64,000 nt of DNA from Salegentibacter sp. 24 (GCF_004362395.1 NZ_SNWE01000014.1:48841-112840), one strand, 5' to 3'. Counted from the stretch's first letter, positions 43,751 through 54,865 are shown. Translations and numbers: made by a program. The notes: generated by a model not told the origin, from the sequence alone.

Positions 43751-46360
43751 CTATTTTATATACGAGGCTGCTTCCCGCAAAGCTTCATTTATTCCTTCAG
43801 GTTTTTTCCCACCTGCAGTTGCAAAAAATGCTTGTCCACCACCACCGCCCTGGATATATTTTCCCAGTTCCTTAACAATATTTCCTGCATGAAGGTTTTT
43901 TTCTTTGGCTAATTCTTTTGAAATATAGCAGCTTAAAAGCGCTTTGCCGTTGTGTTCGGTTGCAAACAATAAAAATAAATTTTCAAATTCATCTCCCAGT
44001 TGAAATGCAAGATCTTTTATTCCACCCGCATCAAGATCGATTTTCTTAGCGAGAAATTTCACTCCGTTTATTTCAGAGATCTCAGTCTTTAACTCACTTT
44101 TGAGGCTCTTGGCCTTGTCTCTTAATAAAGCTTCTACCTGTTTTTTCAAACCGGTATTTTCTTCCTGCAAATTACTTACCGCCTTTACCGGGTCTTTAGC
44201 ATTTTTAAGTTCAGCTTTTATTTGCTCTAGAATCTCATCTTGAGTGGCAAAATATGATTTAACCCTATCTCCGGTAATTGCCTCAATTCTCCTAATTCCG
44301 GAAGCTACAGCAGCTTCCGAAATAATTTTAAAATACCAGATTTCTGAAGTGTTTTGCACATGTGTTCCGCCACAAAGTTCCATCGATTCTCCAAATCTGA
44401 TAGCACGTACAGACTCGCCATATTTTTCCCCGAATAAGGCCAAAGCACCCTGATCTACAGCATCTTTAAATGGAATATTTCTTTGTTCTATCAAAGGTAG
44501 TTGTTCGTCGATTCGTGTATTCACCATTTTTTCTATCCGATCGAGTTCCTCCCTGGAAACTTTGCTGAAATGAGAAAAATCAAAACGCAAATAATCTCCT
44601 TTCACCAAAGAACCTTTTTGTTCTACATGGGTACCTAAAACCTCTCGAAGCGCCTGGTGCAGTAAATGGGTAGCCGTATGATTCGCTGCCGAGGCCGCAC
44701 GGTTTTTTGCATTTACTACAGCTCTGAAGTCAGCTTTTAGATTTTTAGGCAGAGATTTGGTAAAATGAACTATAAGATTGTTTTCCTTTTTGGTATCGAA
44801 AACCTCGATCTGATTGCTATCATTATCCTGAAGAAAACCTCTATCACCTACCTGGCCGCCACCTTCCGGATAGAACGGAGTTTGTGTAAGAACGATCTGA
44901 TATGAGGTGCCTTTTTTGCTTTCTACTTTTCGGTAACGGGCAATTTTAGATTCTGTCACTAATTGGTCATACCCAACAAAAGCTTCCTCATCCATCGGGT
45001 TTATTTCTTCCCAGTCCCCAGCGGTAACCTGGGTTGCTGCACGAGAACGTGCTTTTTGTTCCTTAAGCTGAACTTCGAATTCTTTTTGATCGAGATCAAG
45101 TCCTCGTTCCCGTAAAATCAGAGCAGTTAAATCAATTGGGAACCCAAAAGTATCGTAAAGTTCAAAGGCTTTCTTTCCTGAAACAATTTCTCCCTGGGTA
45201 TCCGAAATTATATTTTCCAATAATATCAGGCCCTGATCCAAGGTTCTTAAGAAAGATTGTTCCTCTTCCCTTATCACATTCTCACATAAGCCTTTTTGGG
45301 AAATAAGCTCCGGGTATGCCTCTCCCATTTGCTTACTAAGCACCTCGACAAGTTTATAAATGAATGGTTCTTTGATCTCTAAAAATGTAAATCCGTAGCG
45401 GATGGCACGTCTTAGAATTCTTCTAATCACATAACCTGCCCCAGTATTTGAAGGTAACTGCCCATCGGCAATAGAAAAAGTCACCGCTCTAACGTGATCT
45501 GCAACTACCCGAATGGCGATATCTGTTTTCTCGGATTTACCGTAGGTAGATTTTGTGATTTTTTCCAGTTCGGAAATTAGGGGGGTAAAAACATCAGTGT
45601 CATAATTTGATACAGTTCCCTGCAAGACCATACAAAGACGTTCAAATCCCATCCCGGTATCGATGTGTTTTGCTGGCAATTCCACCAGGGAGCCATCAGC
45701 TTTTCGGTTATATTGCATAAAAACCAGGTTCCATATCTCTACCACCTGGGGATGATCGGCATTTACCAGTTCTTTGCCTGGTATTTTGGTTTTTTCCGCC
45801 TCAGAACGAATATCTATATGGATTTCAGAACAAGGCCCGCAAGGCCCCTGGTCCCCCATTTCCCAAAAATTATCTTTCTTGTCACCATACACAATTCGGT
45901 CTTCAGGAACAATTTTCTTCCATAGTTCCAGGGCCTCGGTATCTAATTCTAATTTATCTTCCTTGCTACCTTCAAAAACTGAAACATACAGGTTTTCTGG
46001 AGCAATCTTAAAAACTTCCGTAAGCAATTCCCAGGCCCAGTTTATAGCTTCCTCTTTAAAATAATCACCAAAACTCCAGTTGCCCAACATCTCGAACATC
46101 GTGTGATGGTAGGTATCCATTCCCACTTCTTCCAGATCATTGTGTTTTCCGCTAACGCGAAGACATTTTTGGCTATCAGTAATTCGGGAATTTAAAGGTT
46201 CGCTATTTCCTAAAAAATACTCCTTAAACTGGACCATCCCCGCATTGGTGAACATTAAGGAGGGGTCATCTTTCAGCACCATAGGGGCTGAAGGAACTAT
46301 TTTATGAGATTTGGATTTAAAAAATTCTAAAAACTGGCTTCTTATTTCCTGAGATTTCAT
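43751..46360 (-). CDS. alaS: alanyl-tRNA synthetase
   Basis: Charges tRNA-Ala and edits mischarged Ser/Gly. The 869 residues carry the class II aminoacylation domain ([19 protein letters not shown] at the start, [30 protein letters not shown]), the editing domain with [12 protein letters not shown] (about 554-565) and the Zn-binding CGGTHVQNT near 660, and a C-terminal C-Ala domain ending in [14 protein letters not shown]. All parts look intact. It diverges from the M23 peptidase gene across 130 bases. Confidence 0.98.
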   Translation of the reverse strand: MKSQEIRSQFLEFFKSKSHKIVPSAPMVLKDDPSLMFTNAGMVQFKEYFLGNSEPLNSRITDSQKCLRVSGKHNDLEEVGMDTYHHTMFEMLGNWSFGDYFKEEAINWAWELLTEVFKIAPENLYVSVFEGSKEDKLELDTEALELWKKIVPEDRIVYGDKKDNFWEMGDQGPCGPCSEIHIDIRSEAEKTKIPGKELVNADHPQVVEIWNLVFMQYNRKADGSLVELPAKHIDTGMGFERLCMVLQGTVSNYDTDVFTPLISELEKITKSTYGKSEKTDIAIRVVADHVRAVTFSIADGQLPSNTGAGYVIRRILRRAIRYGFTFLEIKEPFIYKLVEVLSKQMGEAYPELISQKGLCENVIREEEQSFLRTLDQGLILLENIISDTQGEIVSGKKAFELYDTFGFPIDLTALILRERGLDLDQKEFEVQLKEQKARSRAATQVTAGDWEEINPMDEEAFVGYDQLVTESKIARYRKVESKKGTSYQIVLTQTPFYPEGGGQVGDRGFLQDNDSNQIEVFDTKKENNLIVHFTKSLPKNLKADFRAVVNAKNRAASAANHTATHLLHQALREVLGTHVEQKGSLVKGDYLRFDFSHFSKVSREELDRIEKMVNTRIDEQLPLIEQRNIPFKDAVDQGALALFGEKYGESVRAIRFGESMELCGGTHVQNTSEIWYFKIISEAAVASGIRRIEAITGDRVKSYFATQDEILEQIKAELKNAKDPVKAVSNLQEENTGLKKQVEALLRDKAKSLKSELKTEISEINGVKFLAKKIDLDAGGIKDLAFQLGDEFENLFLLFATEHNGKALLSCYISKELAKEKNLHAGNIVKELGKYIQGGGGGQAFFATAGGKKPEGINEALREAASYIK

Positions 46361-46480
46361 CTAACTGCTCTAATCTAAAATTATTAATTTGTGTAGGTGC
46401 TGAAACAATTCCCTATCTTTGTTCGTTTACCATTCTAAACTTAGCACGGTAATTGCTTAGTATTGTTGGCAAAAATAGCA

Positions 46481-46488
46481 TAAATTTG
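46481..46488 (+). promoter_or_regulatory. -7 box TAAATTTG, four bases before the ATG of the M23 gene
   Basis: TAAATTTG fits TAnnTTTG, with ATG at 46493 four bases later. This is the same spacing as at 25589 and 37101, so a leaderless transcript is predicted. TTG triplets lie at 46463 and 46466, slightly closer than the usual 17 bases. Confidence 0.6.
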
Positions 46489-46492
46489 ACTC

Positions 46493-47470
46493 ATGTCGAA
46501 GGTTAAATATTATTACGATAGCGACACGCAATCCTATAAAAAAATAGAGCGCCGAAAAGGCCGCCGCATAGGGATTGTACTGCTCAGTATCTTAGGATCT
46601 TTCCTTTCCGGTTTTATTTTGCTGGTTATTTACCTGAACATTCCACAGATTGTAACCCCCAAAGAAAAAGCATTAAAACGCGAACTTCAAAATATGGAGC
46701 TACAGTATGGTTTGCTAAATAAAAAAATGGGGCAAATTCAGAACGTACTGGCTAATATCCAAGACCGGGACAATAATATTTACCGGGTTTATTTTGAGGC
46801 CAATCCAATTCCGGAAGAGCAACGAAAAGCAGGTTTTGGGGGGATTAACCGTTATAAAGATTTGGAAGGTTTTGATAATTCTAAACTGATTATTGAAACT
46901 ACTAAACGAATGGATATACTAACCAAACAGTTGGTGGTACAATCTAAATCTCTCGATGAAATTGCTGCATTAGCAAAAGAAAAAGAAAGTTTGCTTGCTG
47001 CTGTTCCTGCTATACAACCGGTAAAAAACGAAGATCTTAGCAGGATTGCTTCTGGTTACGGATGGAGAACCGATCCATTTACCAAAGTGCGAAAATTTCA
47101 TCATGGTATGGATTTTAGCGCCCCGAGAGGCACACCGGTTTATGCGACTGGGGATGGCAGAATAGAAAGAGCTGACAACCGTTCTACCGGCTATGGCAAC
47201 CATATAAGAGTTGATCACGGGTATGGATATACAAGTCTTTACGCTCATTTATACAAGTATAACGTGAGAGTTGGCCAAAAGGTTCAACGCGGCGATATTA
47301 TTGGGTATGTAGGAAGCACCGGAAGATCCCAGGGACCACATTTGCATTATGAGATCTTTAAAGATGACCGACGAATTAACCCGATAAACTTTTATTACGG
47401 AAACCTTTCGCCGGAAGAATTTGATAAAGTTCTTGAAAAGGCACAACAAGAAAACCAATCCCTGGATTAA
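46493..47470 (+). CDS. M23-family peptidoglycan endopeptidase, membrane anchored
   Basis: An envelope endopeptidase (325 residues) that cuts peptide cross-links in the cell wall. One membrane segment at about 27-48 (IVLLSILGSFLSGFILLVIY) is followed by a coiled-coil-like stretch (about 60-90) and the LytM/M23 domain near 190-305. Zinc ligands are His and Asp in FHHGMDFSAP (about 202-211) and the final HLHYE (about 283-287). The stop overlaps the MerR gene start (TAATG), so the two are translationally coupled. It heads the five-gene M23-merR-lemA-TPM-TPM run. Confidence 0.93.
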   Translation: MSKVKYYYDSDTQSYKKIERRKGRRIGIVLLSILGSFLSGFILLVIYLNIPQIVTPKEKALKRELQNMELQYGLLNKKMGQIQNVLANIQDRDNNIYRVYFEANPIPEEQRKAGFGGINRYKDLEGFDNSKLIIETTKRMDILTKQLVVQSKSLDEIAALAKEKESLLAAVPAIQPVKNEDLSRIASGYGWRTDPFTKVRKFHHGMDFSAPRGTPVYATGDGRIERADNRSTGYGNHIRVDHGYGYTSLYAHLYKYNVRVGQKVQRGDIIGYVGSTGRSQGPHLHYEIFKDDRRINPINFYYGNLSPEEFDKVLEKAQQENQSLD

Positions 47471-47799
47471 TGCACCTTAATTTACCAGACAAAAGATATT
47501 ATGGCATTGGCGAAGTAGCAGAAGCCTTTAAGGTGAACACTTCCCTTATAAGATTTTGGGAAAAGGAATTTGATGTCATTCAACCTAAGAAAAATGCAAA
47601 GGGAAATCGTAAATTTACACCGGAAGATATTAAGAATTTAGAGCTAATCTATCACCTGGTAAAAGAACGAGGATTTACCCTGGAAGGTGCAAAAACACAT
47701 TTAAAAGAAGAAAAACATAAAACCCTTAGCAACTTCGAAATAATTCGTAAGTTGGAAGGAGTAAAAGCAAAACTAATCAATTTAAAAAATCAGTTATAA
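47470..47799 (+). CDS. MerR-family transcriptional regulator
   Basis: A short MerR-type regulator (109 residues) with the winged [23 protein letters not shown] at 8-27, then [20 protein letters not shown] and an [20 protein letters not shown] helix pair. There is no separate ligand-binding domain; the end is a short coiled coil. Its target is unknown. Its start overlaps the M23 stop, and LemA follows after two bases, so it may govern envelope stress genes; inference. Confidence 0.9.
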   Translation: MHLNLPDKRYYGIGEVAEAFKVNTSLIRFWEKEFDVIQPKKNAKGNRKFTPEDIKNLELIYHLVKERGFTLEGAKTHLKEEKHKTLSNFEIIRKLEGVKAKLINLKNQL

Positions 47800-47801
47800 A
47801 A

Positions 47802-48398
47802 ATGAGAAAATGGTTAATCCCTTTAATAGTTATTGTAGTTCTTGGTATCATTGTCTACAGTCTTACTGCAGGAGTAAATAACACCGCTGTAGAATATGAA
47901 GAAGGAGTGATTAAGAACTGGGCCGATGTTGAAAACTCTTATCAGCGAAGAAGCGACCTTATACCGAATTTGGTAAGTACCGTAGAGGGCTCAGCCGATT
48001 TTGAACGCGGTACGCTCACCGATGTCATCGAAGCCAGGGCCAAAGCTACTTCTGTAAATGTAGATGCCGGAAATTTAAATCCGCAGCAAATTCAACAGTT
48101 CCAACAGGCACAAGGCGGATTATCTTCAGCATTATCCAAACTTTTGGTTACTGTTGAACGATATCCTGATATTAAATCGAATCAAAATTTTCTTCAGTTA
48201 CAATCACAATTAGAAGGAACCGAAAATCGGATCAGTGTAGCAAGAAACCGCTACAATGAGGCCGTAAGACAATACAATACCTATATTAGAAAATTCCCGA
48301 ATAACATTTTTGCCGGAATGTTTGGTTTTGAAAGAAAGCCATCATTTGAAGCGGAAGAAGGTGCAGAAAACGCACCAGATGTTGAATTTGATTTTTAA
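47802..48398 (+). CDS. LemA-family protein
   Basis: A LemA protein (198 residues): one N-terminal membrane segment (about 4-22, [19 protein letters not shown]) and a helical-bundle domain with [18 protein letters not shown] (48-65 region), EARAKATSV and [19 protein letters not shown] (about 150-168). The role is unknown, envelope-linked. It often sits next to TPM-domain genes as here: the first TPM gene follows after five bases. Confidence 0.94.
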   Translation: MRKWLIPLIVIVVLGIIVYSLTAGVNNTAVEYEEGVIKNWADVENSYQRRSDLIPNLVSTVEGSADFERGTLTDVIEARAKATSVNVDAGNLNPQQIQQFQQAQGGLSSALSKLLVTVERYPDIKSNQNFLQLQSQLEGTENRISVARNRYNEAVRQYNTYIRKFPNNIFAGMFGFERKPSFEAEEGAENAPDVEFDF

Positions 48399-48403
48399 AC
48401 GAA

Positions 48404-48844
48404 ATGAGTAAGGTAAAAGATTTTTTAAGCAAAAAAGACGAAGAAGAAATCATTGAAGCCATCAGGACTGCAGAGAGTCACACATCTGGAGAAGTAAGGG
48501 TGCATCTTGAAATAACCACGGGCGAACAGGATATTTTTGATCGCGCGATGGAAGTTTTCCACATGTTAAAGATGGATAATACCAAATACGACAATGGTGT
48601 CCTCATTTATGTTGCAGTTGAAGATCACAATTTCGTCATCTATGGCGACAAGGGGATTAATGATGTAGTTCCAGATGATTTCTGGGAAAGCACAAAGGAT
48701 GCTATTGTAGAAAAATTTAAAAAAGGAGCCTTTAAAGAAGGATTGGTTGACGGAATATTAACCGCAGGCCAACAACTTAAAAAACACTTCCCGTGGAGTG
48801 AAGATACTCGGGACGAACTCTCCAACGAAATTTCAAAAGGATAA
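48404..48844 (+). CDS. TPM-domain protein without signal peptide
   Basis: A TPM-fold protein (146 residues, Psb32/MOLO-1 type). It has EEIIEAIRTAESHTSGEVRVH near 14-34, NGVLIYVAVEDHNFVIYGDKG in the middle and AFKEGLVDGILTAGQQL near the end. No signal peptide or membrane segment is seen, so it appears cytoplasmic, or it is held by its LemA and second TPM partners. Acts perhaps as an assembly or repair factor; unknown. Its stop directly abuts the next ATG. Confidence 0.9.
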   Translation: MSKVKDFLSKKDEEEIIEAIRTAESHTSGEVRVHLEITTGEQDIFDRAMEVFHMLKMDNTKYDNGVLIYVAVEDHNFVIYGDKGINDVVPDDFWESTKDAIVEKFKKGAFKEGLVDGILTAGQQLKKHFPWSEDTRDELSNEISKG

Positions 48845-49639
48845 ATGCCACAATTCACCAAAAAGTTCAAACTATTTTTTTTATTATCCCTCGTTTTTTC
48901 GGGGTTTATATATGCGCAGCGCGATATTCCGCCTAAACCATCAGAAGAAACCAGTGTTTATGATGACGCTGGAATTTTATCTTCTTCGGAAGAAAATCTG
49001 CTGGAGCAAAGATTGGTTAACTATGCAGATACTACCTCAACCCAAATTGTAATCGCCACAATAGAATCTTTACAAGGGGAATATGAAGGGATTTACGCTG
49101 CAGAATGGGCTCAGGAATGGGGAATTGGACAAAGCGAAAAAGATAATGGATTGCTGATTCTTGTTGCTGAGAATGACCGAAAAATTTGGATTACAACCGG
49201 CTATGGGCTCGAAGAGTACTTAACCGATGCCCGGAGCAAACAAATAATAGAACAGATTATTCTCCCCGAATTCAGAAACGGAAGTTATTACAAGGGTCTT
49301 GATGCCGGTGCTACAGCAATTTTTAAGGTTTTATCAGGTACCTTTGAAGGCGTTCCACAGAAAAGCAGTAAAACTGGAGGGAGTCCTGTACGGCTTTTGA
49401 TAATGGGAGTTATCTTACTTGTTATTATCGTATCTCTAGCTAATAAAAATAAAGGCGGAAGAAATGGAGGTCACAGAGGTGCAGGAGGCACATTTCTGGA
49501 CGCTGTTATCTTAAGCTCATTAGGACGAGGCACATTTGGTGGCGGCAGTTCTGGTGGTGGTTTTGGAGGCGGAGGCGGCTTTGGTGGCGGTTTCGGCGGA
49601 GGCGGCTTTGGTGGCGGCGGTGCCGGTGGAAGCTGGTAA
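48845..49639 (+). CDS. secreted TPM-domain protein with Gly-rich C-terminus
   Basis: The second TPM protein (264 residues). It has a signal peptide (about 1-25, ending IYAQ), a periplasmic TPM domain (about 32-165, with TSVYDDAGILSSSEENLLEQ and GLEEYLTDARSKQIIEQIIL), a membrane segment (about 180-198, LLIMGVILLVIIVSLA) and a Gly-rich tail of Gly-Phe-Gly-Gly repeats ending in GGSW. This is the classical YgcG architecture. ATG at 48845 follows the upstream stop with no gap. A terminator at 49696 closes the run. Confidence 0.94.
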   Translation: MPQFTKKFKLFFLLSLVFSGFIYAQRDIPPKPSEETSVYDDAGILSSSEENLLEQRLVNYADTTSTQIVIATIESLQGEYEGIYAAEWAQEWGIGQSEKDNGLLILVAENDRKIWITTGYGLEEYLTDARSKQIIEQIILPEFRNGSYYKGLDAGATAIFKVLSGTFEGVPQKSSKTGGSPVRLLIMGVILLVIIVSLANKNKGGRNGGHRGAGGTFLDAVILSSLGRGTFGGGSSGGGFGGGGGFGGGFGGGGFGGGGAGGSW

Positions 49640-49695
49640 ATTCACTACTAGATGTTTACCATCTGATAATATTTCTACCAAAGAATTCAAAAATT

Positions 49696-49733
49696 ATAAG
49701 GGGTTAATTCAAGTAGGAATTTTTACCCCTTAT
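49696..49733. terminator. bidirectional terminator between the TPM and outer-membrane genes
   Basis: ATAAGGGGT (49696-49704) pairs with ACCCCTTAT (49725-49733) around a 20-base loop, with TTTTGC after it and AAAATT before it. It suits both converging genes. Confidence 0.75.
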
Positions 49734-49752
49734 TTTGCAAATTAGTGGCTAC

Positions 49753-52506
49753 CTATCTACTCTTGTTCGGGTCTTTTCCTCCAAATTTGCTGATTTTATA
49801 AGTAAAACTCAGCATAAAATATTGTTCTAAAACGAGTTCCTGCGTATCTTGGATAAAGTCATCCCCGGTAAATCTTCTTGTCGCAATATTTTGATCCAAT
49901 AGATCGAAGACTTTTACCTTTATGGTTCCATTATCTCCAAGAATTTCATATCCCAAACTGGCATTCCATAAATAGAAAGAGTTTTCAAATCCTGGGGAAG
50001 CATTTCCTATAGACTGATATGCAATATCGCTGCCTATGACAAATTTTTCTGGCCAGAACGAAGTAATGGCTAAGGAAATATTCTCATTCTGATATTTTTC
50101 CTCCCTGTTATTAAAGCTGTACTGTGCATCTACAAATTCAACGCTATAAAATGGTTCAATGGTTACCAGGTCCCTGAAATTGTATTCCACACCTAAATTG
50201 GGAGTCACGTTCAAGGTTTTTGAGTTAAAACGTTGCCCGTTAGTAAAGCCTATATTTTTATTAAAATTTCCATAAACGCCTCCCCTAATTTTAATAGAAC
50301 TCTCTTTTTCAAGTTCAAATGTTTTATCGATACTTCCCCCTCCGAAATAATTATAAGCACCATCTACATTGGTATAAGTAGTGGTTCGCACTAAATCTTC
50401 TCCAACAGTACTACGGGTGACCACCTGGTCATCAGTAAAGTTTCCACCTAAATAAGCATAAAAACCGGAGCGGGTTTTAAAATCATAATTATTAAAATTT
50501 AAATAGAACCTGTGTCTTAGGGCGGGTCTTAGATCGGGATTACCAGTGATAATATTTAAGGGATTCACAGTGTTGGTTACCGGCTGCAACTGATTCAGGG
50601 AAGGGGCATTCCAGGAATTATTATAATTAAAATAAATGGCTTTGCCCTGGGCCAAACTGTATCTAAAATATGCATCGGCAAAAACATTTTCGTAGGTATT
50701 ATCAATTGCAGTTTCAGTAAATACATCCTCATTCTTTAAGCGTATACTTTGAAATCCACCTGAAAGACTGGCTCTTAATTTCTCACCGTTATAAGCCACC
50801 CCCAAACTCGGACGATGGATAAAAGATTCCGAAACAAATTCATTACTCAATTCATCCACCAGAAAAACGTAATCTCCTTCCTCATTGGCGTCATAAACCA
50901 AGCGCTCATTTCTACCATTCACCTTTTCAAAATCATAACTGACATCCAACATTAATTCTTTGGTGATAGGAAAACGAGTATTTATATCGAAGCCATAATT
51001 GTTATCAATATTTTCTTCCGATATGAACTGATCCTGCACATCTGTGCTTACCAGTGCCCCCTGCTCATTATAGATTTCTCTTTCCGAAAAGAAATTATTA
51101 TCCTGGGAATACACATTGTTCTGGTTATTAAAACCTAAACTATAATAGCCTCCGTTTTTACCGAATTTCCGTGTAAAATTTAGTCGATTAGAGAAATTCA
51201 CACTGTGCACTTCCGAATAATTATTGGTTAATGCAGTATTTATTGGAGTCCCGTCTGCCTCCACCGATTCGGTAAAAGACAAACTTGAAAACCTACCATT
51301 GTTGGTATTTATATTTGGCCTTACCGAAATCCTGGTGAGAGTATCTGGTTGAACCTCAAAGCCCAGACTAAAACGGTGATTATTATTCACCCGATTACTG
51401 CTGGATTCAGAATAATTAAAGAACCTTCTATCAGGTAAAATATTCTCTCTTTGGGTTCTGCTTTCAGTACGGTTATCTGCATTACTGTAAAAATAATTGG
51501 AGGATAGCTCGGTTTCCTGTGGCCATTCATTTACAAAACTAAACCCAGCATTATCAGATTCCGTTATCCCGTTTCCGGTTCCAAAACTATTCCCGTTAAT
51601 ACTAAAATTCCCACCTCTGCTTCTGGTAATTGAATACGCATTGCGGCCCATAGCATCATAAATTTCATCAAAGGAAAAACCTGTAGAGTTAATATTATTT
51701 GAACTGGCTAAAACACTTATTCGCATGTCGTTTTTAAAATAATTCCCAATGCCACTCAATTCATAGCGATCATCTGTTCCGCCGCCTGCAGTAAGCCTGG
51801 AAAAAAATCCCCGGTTTTTATCTTCATCTATGGTGATGTTGATTGTTTTATTCTCAGCATCCCCTTCCTTTCCCGTAAATTCTTCAGATTTTGTTTTACT
51901 GTCTACGACCTGAATTTTATTGATTAATTCCTTGGGAAGGTTTTTTGTGGCAATCTTGGGATCGTCACCAAAGAATGCTTTTCCGTTCACTTTAATTTGC
52001 GATACAGGAGTGCCATTAACAGTAATACTACCGTCAGTAGCCACCTCTACACCAGGCAATTCTTTTAACAATTCCTCCAAATTTGCATCTTTTCGGGTTT
52101 TAAAAGAAGCTGCGTTAAATTCAAGCGTATCCTTTTTAATACTCACGGGCGCTCTGGAAGAAGTTATAGTGATTTCATCCAATGAATTATCCGCCATCTG
52201 CATTTGTATAGCGTCAAGCATCACCTGCTTATCTATTTGAATTCGCCGCATATAGGTTTTAAAACCGGCATAGGAAATAAGCAAATTTAAAGCCTGAATG
52301 TCACTCTCTCCGGAAAGTTGAAATTCCCCAGAATTATTTGAAATTGTATAAGTTACCAAACTACTATCCGCAGGTTTTTCCAGGTAAACAGTGGCCGATT
52401 CCAGGGGTTCCCCCTGGGGACCGGTTACTTTCCCATTAATTTCAAAATTTTGAGCTGTCAGGTTTCCTGCAAAAAATAGCAAGGTCAGGAAAAGAAGAAT
52501 TCTCAT
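49753..52506 (-). CDS. outer-membrane beta-barrel protein, TonB-receptor-like
   Basis: A large outer-membrane protein (917 residues). Signal peptide MRILLFLTLLFFAGNLTAQ, then a carboxypeptidase-like regulatory domain (about 22-105, INGKVTGPQGEPLESATVYL), a plug-like domain with ELLKELPGVEVATDGSITVN, and a long barrel of the OMP_b-brl_3 type ending in YFMLSFTYKISKF. No SusD partner adjoins, so it is probably not a glycan SusCD transporter. There is no recognisable ligand. It is the last gene on this strand before the TPM terminator and lies after der with a gap of about 100 bases. Confidence 0.9.
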   Translation of the reverse strand: MRILLFLTLLFFAGNLTAQNFEINGKVTGPQGEPLESATVYLEKPADSSLVTYTISNNSGEFQLSGESDIQALNLLISYAGFKTYMRRIQIDKQVMLDAIQMQMADNSLDEITITSSRAPVSIKKDTLEFNAASFKTRKDANLEELLKELPGVEVATDGSITVNGTPVSQIKVNGKAFFGDDPKIATKNLPKELINKIQVVDSKTKSEEFTGKEGDAENKTINITIDEDKNRGFFSRLTAGGGTDDRYELSGIGNYFKNDMRISVLASSNNINSTGFSFDEIYDAMGRNAYSITRSRGGNFSINGNSFGTGNGITESDNAGFSFVNEWPQETELSSNYFYSNADNRTESRTQRENILPDRRFFNYSESSSNRVNNNHRFSLGFEVQPDTLTRISVRPNINTNNGRFSSLSFTESVEADGTPINTALTNNYSEVHSVNFSNRLNFTRKFGKNGGYYSLGFNNQNNVYSQDNNFFSEREIYNEQGALVSTDVQDQFISEENIDNNYGFDINTRFPITKELMLDVSYDFEKVNGRNERLVYDANEEGDYVFLVDELSNEFVSESFIHRPSLGVAYNGEKLRASLSGGFQSIRLKNEDVFTETAIDNTYENVFADAYFRYSLAQGKAIYFNYNNSWNAPSLNQLQPVTNTVNPLNIITGNPDLRPALRHRFYLNFNNYDFKTRSGFYAYLGGNFTDDQVVTRSTVGEDLVRTTTYTNVDGAYNYFGGGSIDKTFELEKESSIKIRGGVYGNFNKNIGFTNGQRFNSKTLNVTPNLGVEYNFRDLVTIEPFYSVEFVDAQYSFNNREEKYQNENISLAITSFWPEKFVIGSDIAYQSIGNASPGFENSFYLWNASLGYEILGDNGTIKVKVFDLLDQNIATRRFTGDDFIQDTQELVLEQYFMLSFTYKISKFGGKDPNKSR

Positions 52507-52610
52507 TTGAGAGCTAGGTGTTAAAAAATGGATAAATCAAGACATAACAATGCCTCACTAACTATATTAGTAGTTAGACTCCTGATTCGTTACAAAGTTT
52601 AACAGGTATT

Positions 52611-53918
52611 TTATTTTTTTCTGAAATAAACTGAAATTGGAACCCCGGTAAGGTCAAATTCCTTTCTGAGCTTGTTCTCAATAAAGCGTTTATAAGGATC
52701 CCTCACATACTGTGGGAGATTGCAGAAAAAAGCAAACTGAGGCTGTGGAGTGGGTAACTGTGTGCAAAATTTGATCTTTACGTACTTGCCCTTATAAGCC
52801 GGCGGAGGATTTTGCTCGATTATAGGAAGCATTATATCATTAAGTTCGCGGGTTTTAATTTTCTTGCTACGATTTTCAAAAACCTTAACGGCAGTTTCTA
52901 TCGCTTTAAAAATACGTTGCTTGGTAAGCACCGACATAAATACAATGGGCACATCGGTAAAAGGTTCAATTTCGCGCCTGATCATAGCTTCGAATTCTTT
53001 CATGGTATTGGTTTGCTTATCCTCAACCAAATCCCATTTATTTACCAGAATAACGATTCCTTTTCGATTTCTTTGAGCCAGCCAAAAGATATTCTGTACC
53101 TGTCCGTCAAAACCACGTGTGGCATCTAAAATCACCAAACAAACATCGCAATTCTCTATAGCCCTAACAGAGCGCATCACAGAGTAAAATTCAAGATCCT
53201 CTTTAACTTTAGACTTCCTTCTAATTCCAGCAGTGTCTACCAGATTAAATTCAAATCCAAAACGATTATATTTTGTATCCATAGCATCACGGGTAGTTCC
53301 CGCAATATCGGTAACTATATACCGCTCTTCCCCTATCAATGCATTGATGAAAGATGATTTCCCTGCATTTGGACGTCCGACCACTGCAAATCTTGGTAAT
53401 TCGGTTTCCTCTTCAGCTTCGTTTATGGGCAGAGCTTCAATTAAAGCATCAAGCAGATCTCCGGTACCGCTTCCATTGGTGCTGGCAATAGGGAAATATT
53501 CCCCAAGACCGAGAGAATAGAATTCCACCGCATTTTCAAGTCTTTTATTGTTGTCCACCTTATTTACGGCCAAAAGCACCGGCTTGTCCACTTTTCTAAG
53601 CAGTTGCGCAACATCTTCATCCATAGGCGTCACCCCGCTTTCAACATCTACCATAAAAATAATGGCGTCGGCTTCATCGATAGCTAGCTCAACCTGCTTA
53701 TCAATTTCCGCTTCAAATATGTCGTCGCTCCCAACCACGTAACCACCCGTATCTATTAGGGAAAAATTACGCCCATTCCAGTCAGATTTTCCATAATGGC
53801 GATCGCGGGTTACCCCACTAACCGAATCCACAATCGCCTCACGGCGTTGAATCAATCGGTTGAAAAAAGTAGATTTGCCAACATTTGGTCTTCCTACAAT
53901 GGCTACAATATTGCCCAT
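52611..53918 (-). CDS. der: ribosome biogenesis GTPase Der (EngA)
   Basis: An essential double GTPase that helps mature the 50S subunit. G domain 1 has GRPNVGKST (8-16), DTGG and NKVD; G domain 2 has GRPNAGKSS near 182-190, DTAGI and NKWD; a KH-like C-terminal domain ends with [10 protein letters not shown]. At 435 residues the length is standard. A TAATTTTG promoter box lies just upstream at 53941-53948. Confidence 0.98.
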   Translation of the reverse strand: MGNIVAIVGRPNVGKSTFFNRLIQRREAIVDSVSGVTRDRHYGKSDWNGRNFSLIDTGGYVVGSDDIFEAEIDKQVELAIDEADAIIFMVDVESGVTPMDEDVAQLLRKVDKPVLLAVNKVDNNKRLENAVEFYSLGLGEYFPIASTNGSGTGDLLDALIEALPINEAEEETELPRFAVVGRPNAGKSSFINALIGEERYIVTDIAGTTRDAMDTKYNRFGFEFNLVDTAGIRRKSKVKEDLEFYSVMRSVRAIENCDVCLVILDATRGFDGQVQNIFWLAQRNRKGIVILVNKWDLVEDKQTNTMKEFEAMIRREIEPFTDVPIVFMSVLTKQRIFKAIETAVKVFENRSKKIKTRELNDIMLPIIEQNPPPAYKGKYVKIKFCTQLPTPQPQFAFFCNLPQYVRDPYKRFIENKLRKEFDLTGVPISVYFRKK

Positions 53919-53940
53919 AAGTCTATTCTTTATTAAGTTG

Positions 53941-53948
53941 CAAAATTA
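53941..53948 (-). promoter_or_regulatory. -7 box TAATTTTG for der
   Basis: On the minus strand TAATTTTG fits TAnnTTTG and ends 22 bases before the der ATG. A TTG (53965-53963) lies 14 bases further up, a little close for a -33 box. Confidence 0.55.
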
Positions 53949-54029
53949 GTGGATTTTTTGCGCAATATTACGGAGGTTAGGAAAAAAGATGTTTTCTTCC
54001 TCTAAGCTGCATAAAATGGAAAACTTAGA

Positions 54030-54848
54030 TTATTTGGTGTTTATTAAAATCACTCCATTTCTACCTTTCTCTCCGTAAATAGCCCTAATTGTAGGTGTCT
54101 CCGGTAGGATCCTATAACTTTCCATTGTAGAAGTATTTAACAAATTAATACTTTTGAAATTTGCTGGCTTTTCATTTATAAATATCATAGGGAACTCGGT
54201 TGCGGGAGTCTCCTGGCTTATTTGCAATTCACTTTCTGCATCCTGAATCACTTTTTTATAAAAATCAGTTTTTTCTTCTGCATCCCCTATTAAGTGGTCT
54301 ACAGAAATCACACCCATTCCTATCCGATAATTCCCTTGAGGTAAGTGATTTATAAATCGATTTCTGAGTGATTTTGATGAAAATTGTTCATAAGAATCTA
54401 AAACAATTTCATTTAACTCTTTACTCCCGTAGCCGGAAAACTGGTGATATGCTTCAGATGTATTAATTTCTATGGTAAGGGGATATTCATCGATTTTACT
54501 TCGTTCCTCCTTATTTTTAAAAAAGTTTAAACCTGGAATTCGCGCTTGCAAAGAATCTAAGTTAAATTTTTTTTGCAAAGTATAGGTTTCTGAAATAGTC
54601 TTTTCACCTTGGGAAACATAATAAGTTATCTCAACACTTTCACCAAAAGTCAATATTTCATTTTGTCTCCAAATTCTGATTTTTTTGTCCTCACTAACAC
54701 GTAAATCTTCTAGATTTAAATGACTCAGTTTTTCATTTAAATCTTTATGAAATATGTGACTAGGTTTATTTTCTGCAACGACAAGCTGCTTTTGGCAATA
54801 GCTATTTACAGTGATCAGTAAGCTCAGAACTAGCAAAGTATTCTTCAT
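54030..54848 (-). CDS. secreted protein with an orphan TonB-plug-like tail
   Basis: I do not recognise this family. The 272-residue protein has a signal peptide (MKNTLLVLSLLITVNSYCQ, about 1-19) and ends in RAIYGEKGRNGVILINTK, the same motif that ends the plug domain of Bacteroidetes TonB-dependent receptors (YGxKGxNGVIxITTK), but no barrel follows. The middle is strand-rich with no known domain; QGNYRIGMGVISVDHLIGDA lies around 172-191. It sits between era (17 bases upstream) and der. A periplasmic partner of an outer-membrane or M56-type signalling protein is possible; inference. Confidence 0.7.
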   Translation of the reverse strand: MKNTLLVLSLLITVNSYCQKQLVVAENKPSHIFHKDLNEKLSHLNLEDLRVSEDKKIRIWRQNEILTFGESVEITYYVSQGEKTISETYTLQKKFNLDSLQARIPGLNFFKNKEERSKIDEYPLTIEINTSEAYHQFSGYGSKELNEIVLDSYEQFSSKSLRNRFINHLPQGNYRIGMGVISVDHLIGDAEEKTDFYKKVIQDAESELQISQETPATEFPMIFINEKPANFKSINLLNTSTMESYRILPETPTIRAIYGEKGRNGVILINTK

Positions 54849-54865
54849 AAGAAAAGACTGAATTT

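Noticed and set aside
49536..49639. repetitive GGTGGCGG-type DNA that looks like a short tandem array
   Set aside because: It is the coding sequence of the Gly-rich tail of the TPM protein; there are no spacers, so it is not a CRISPR array.
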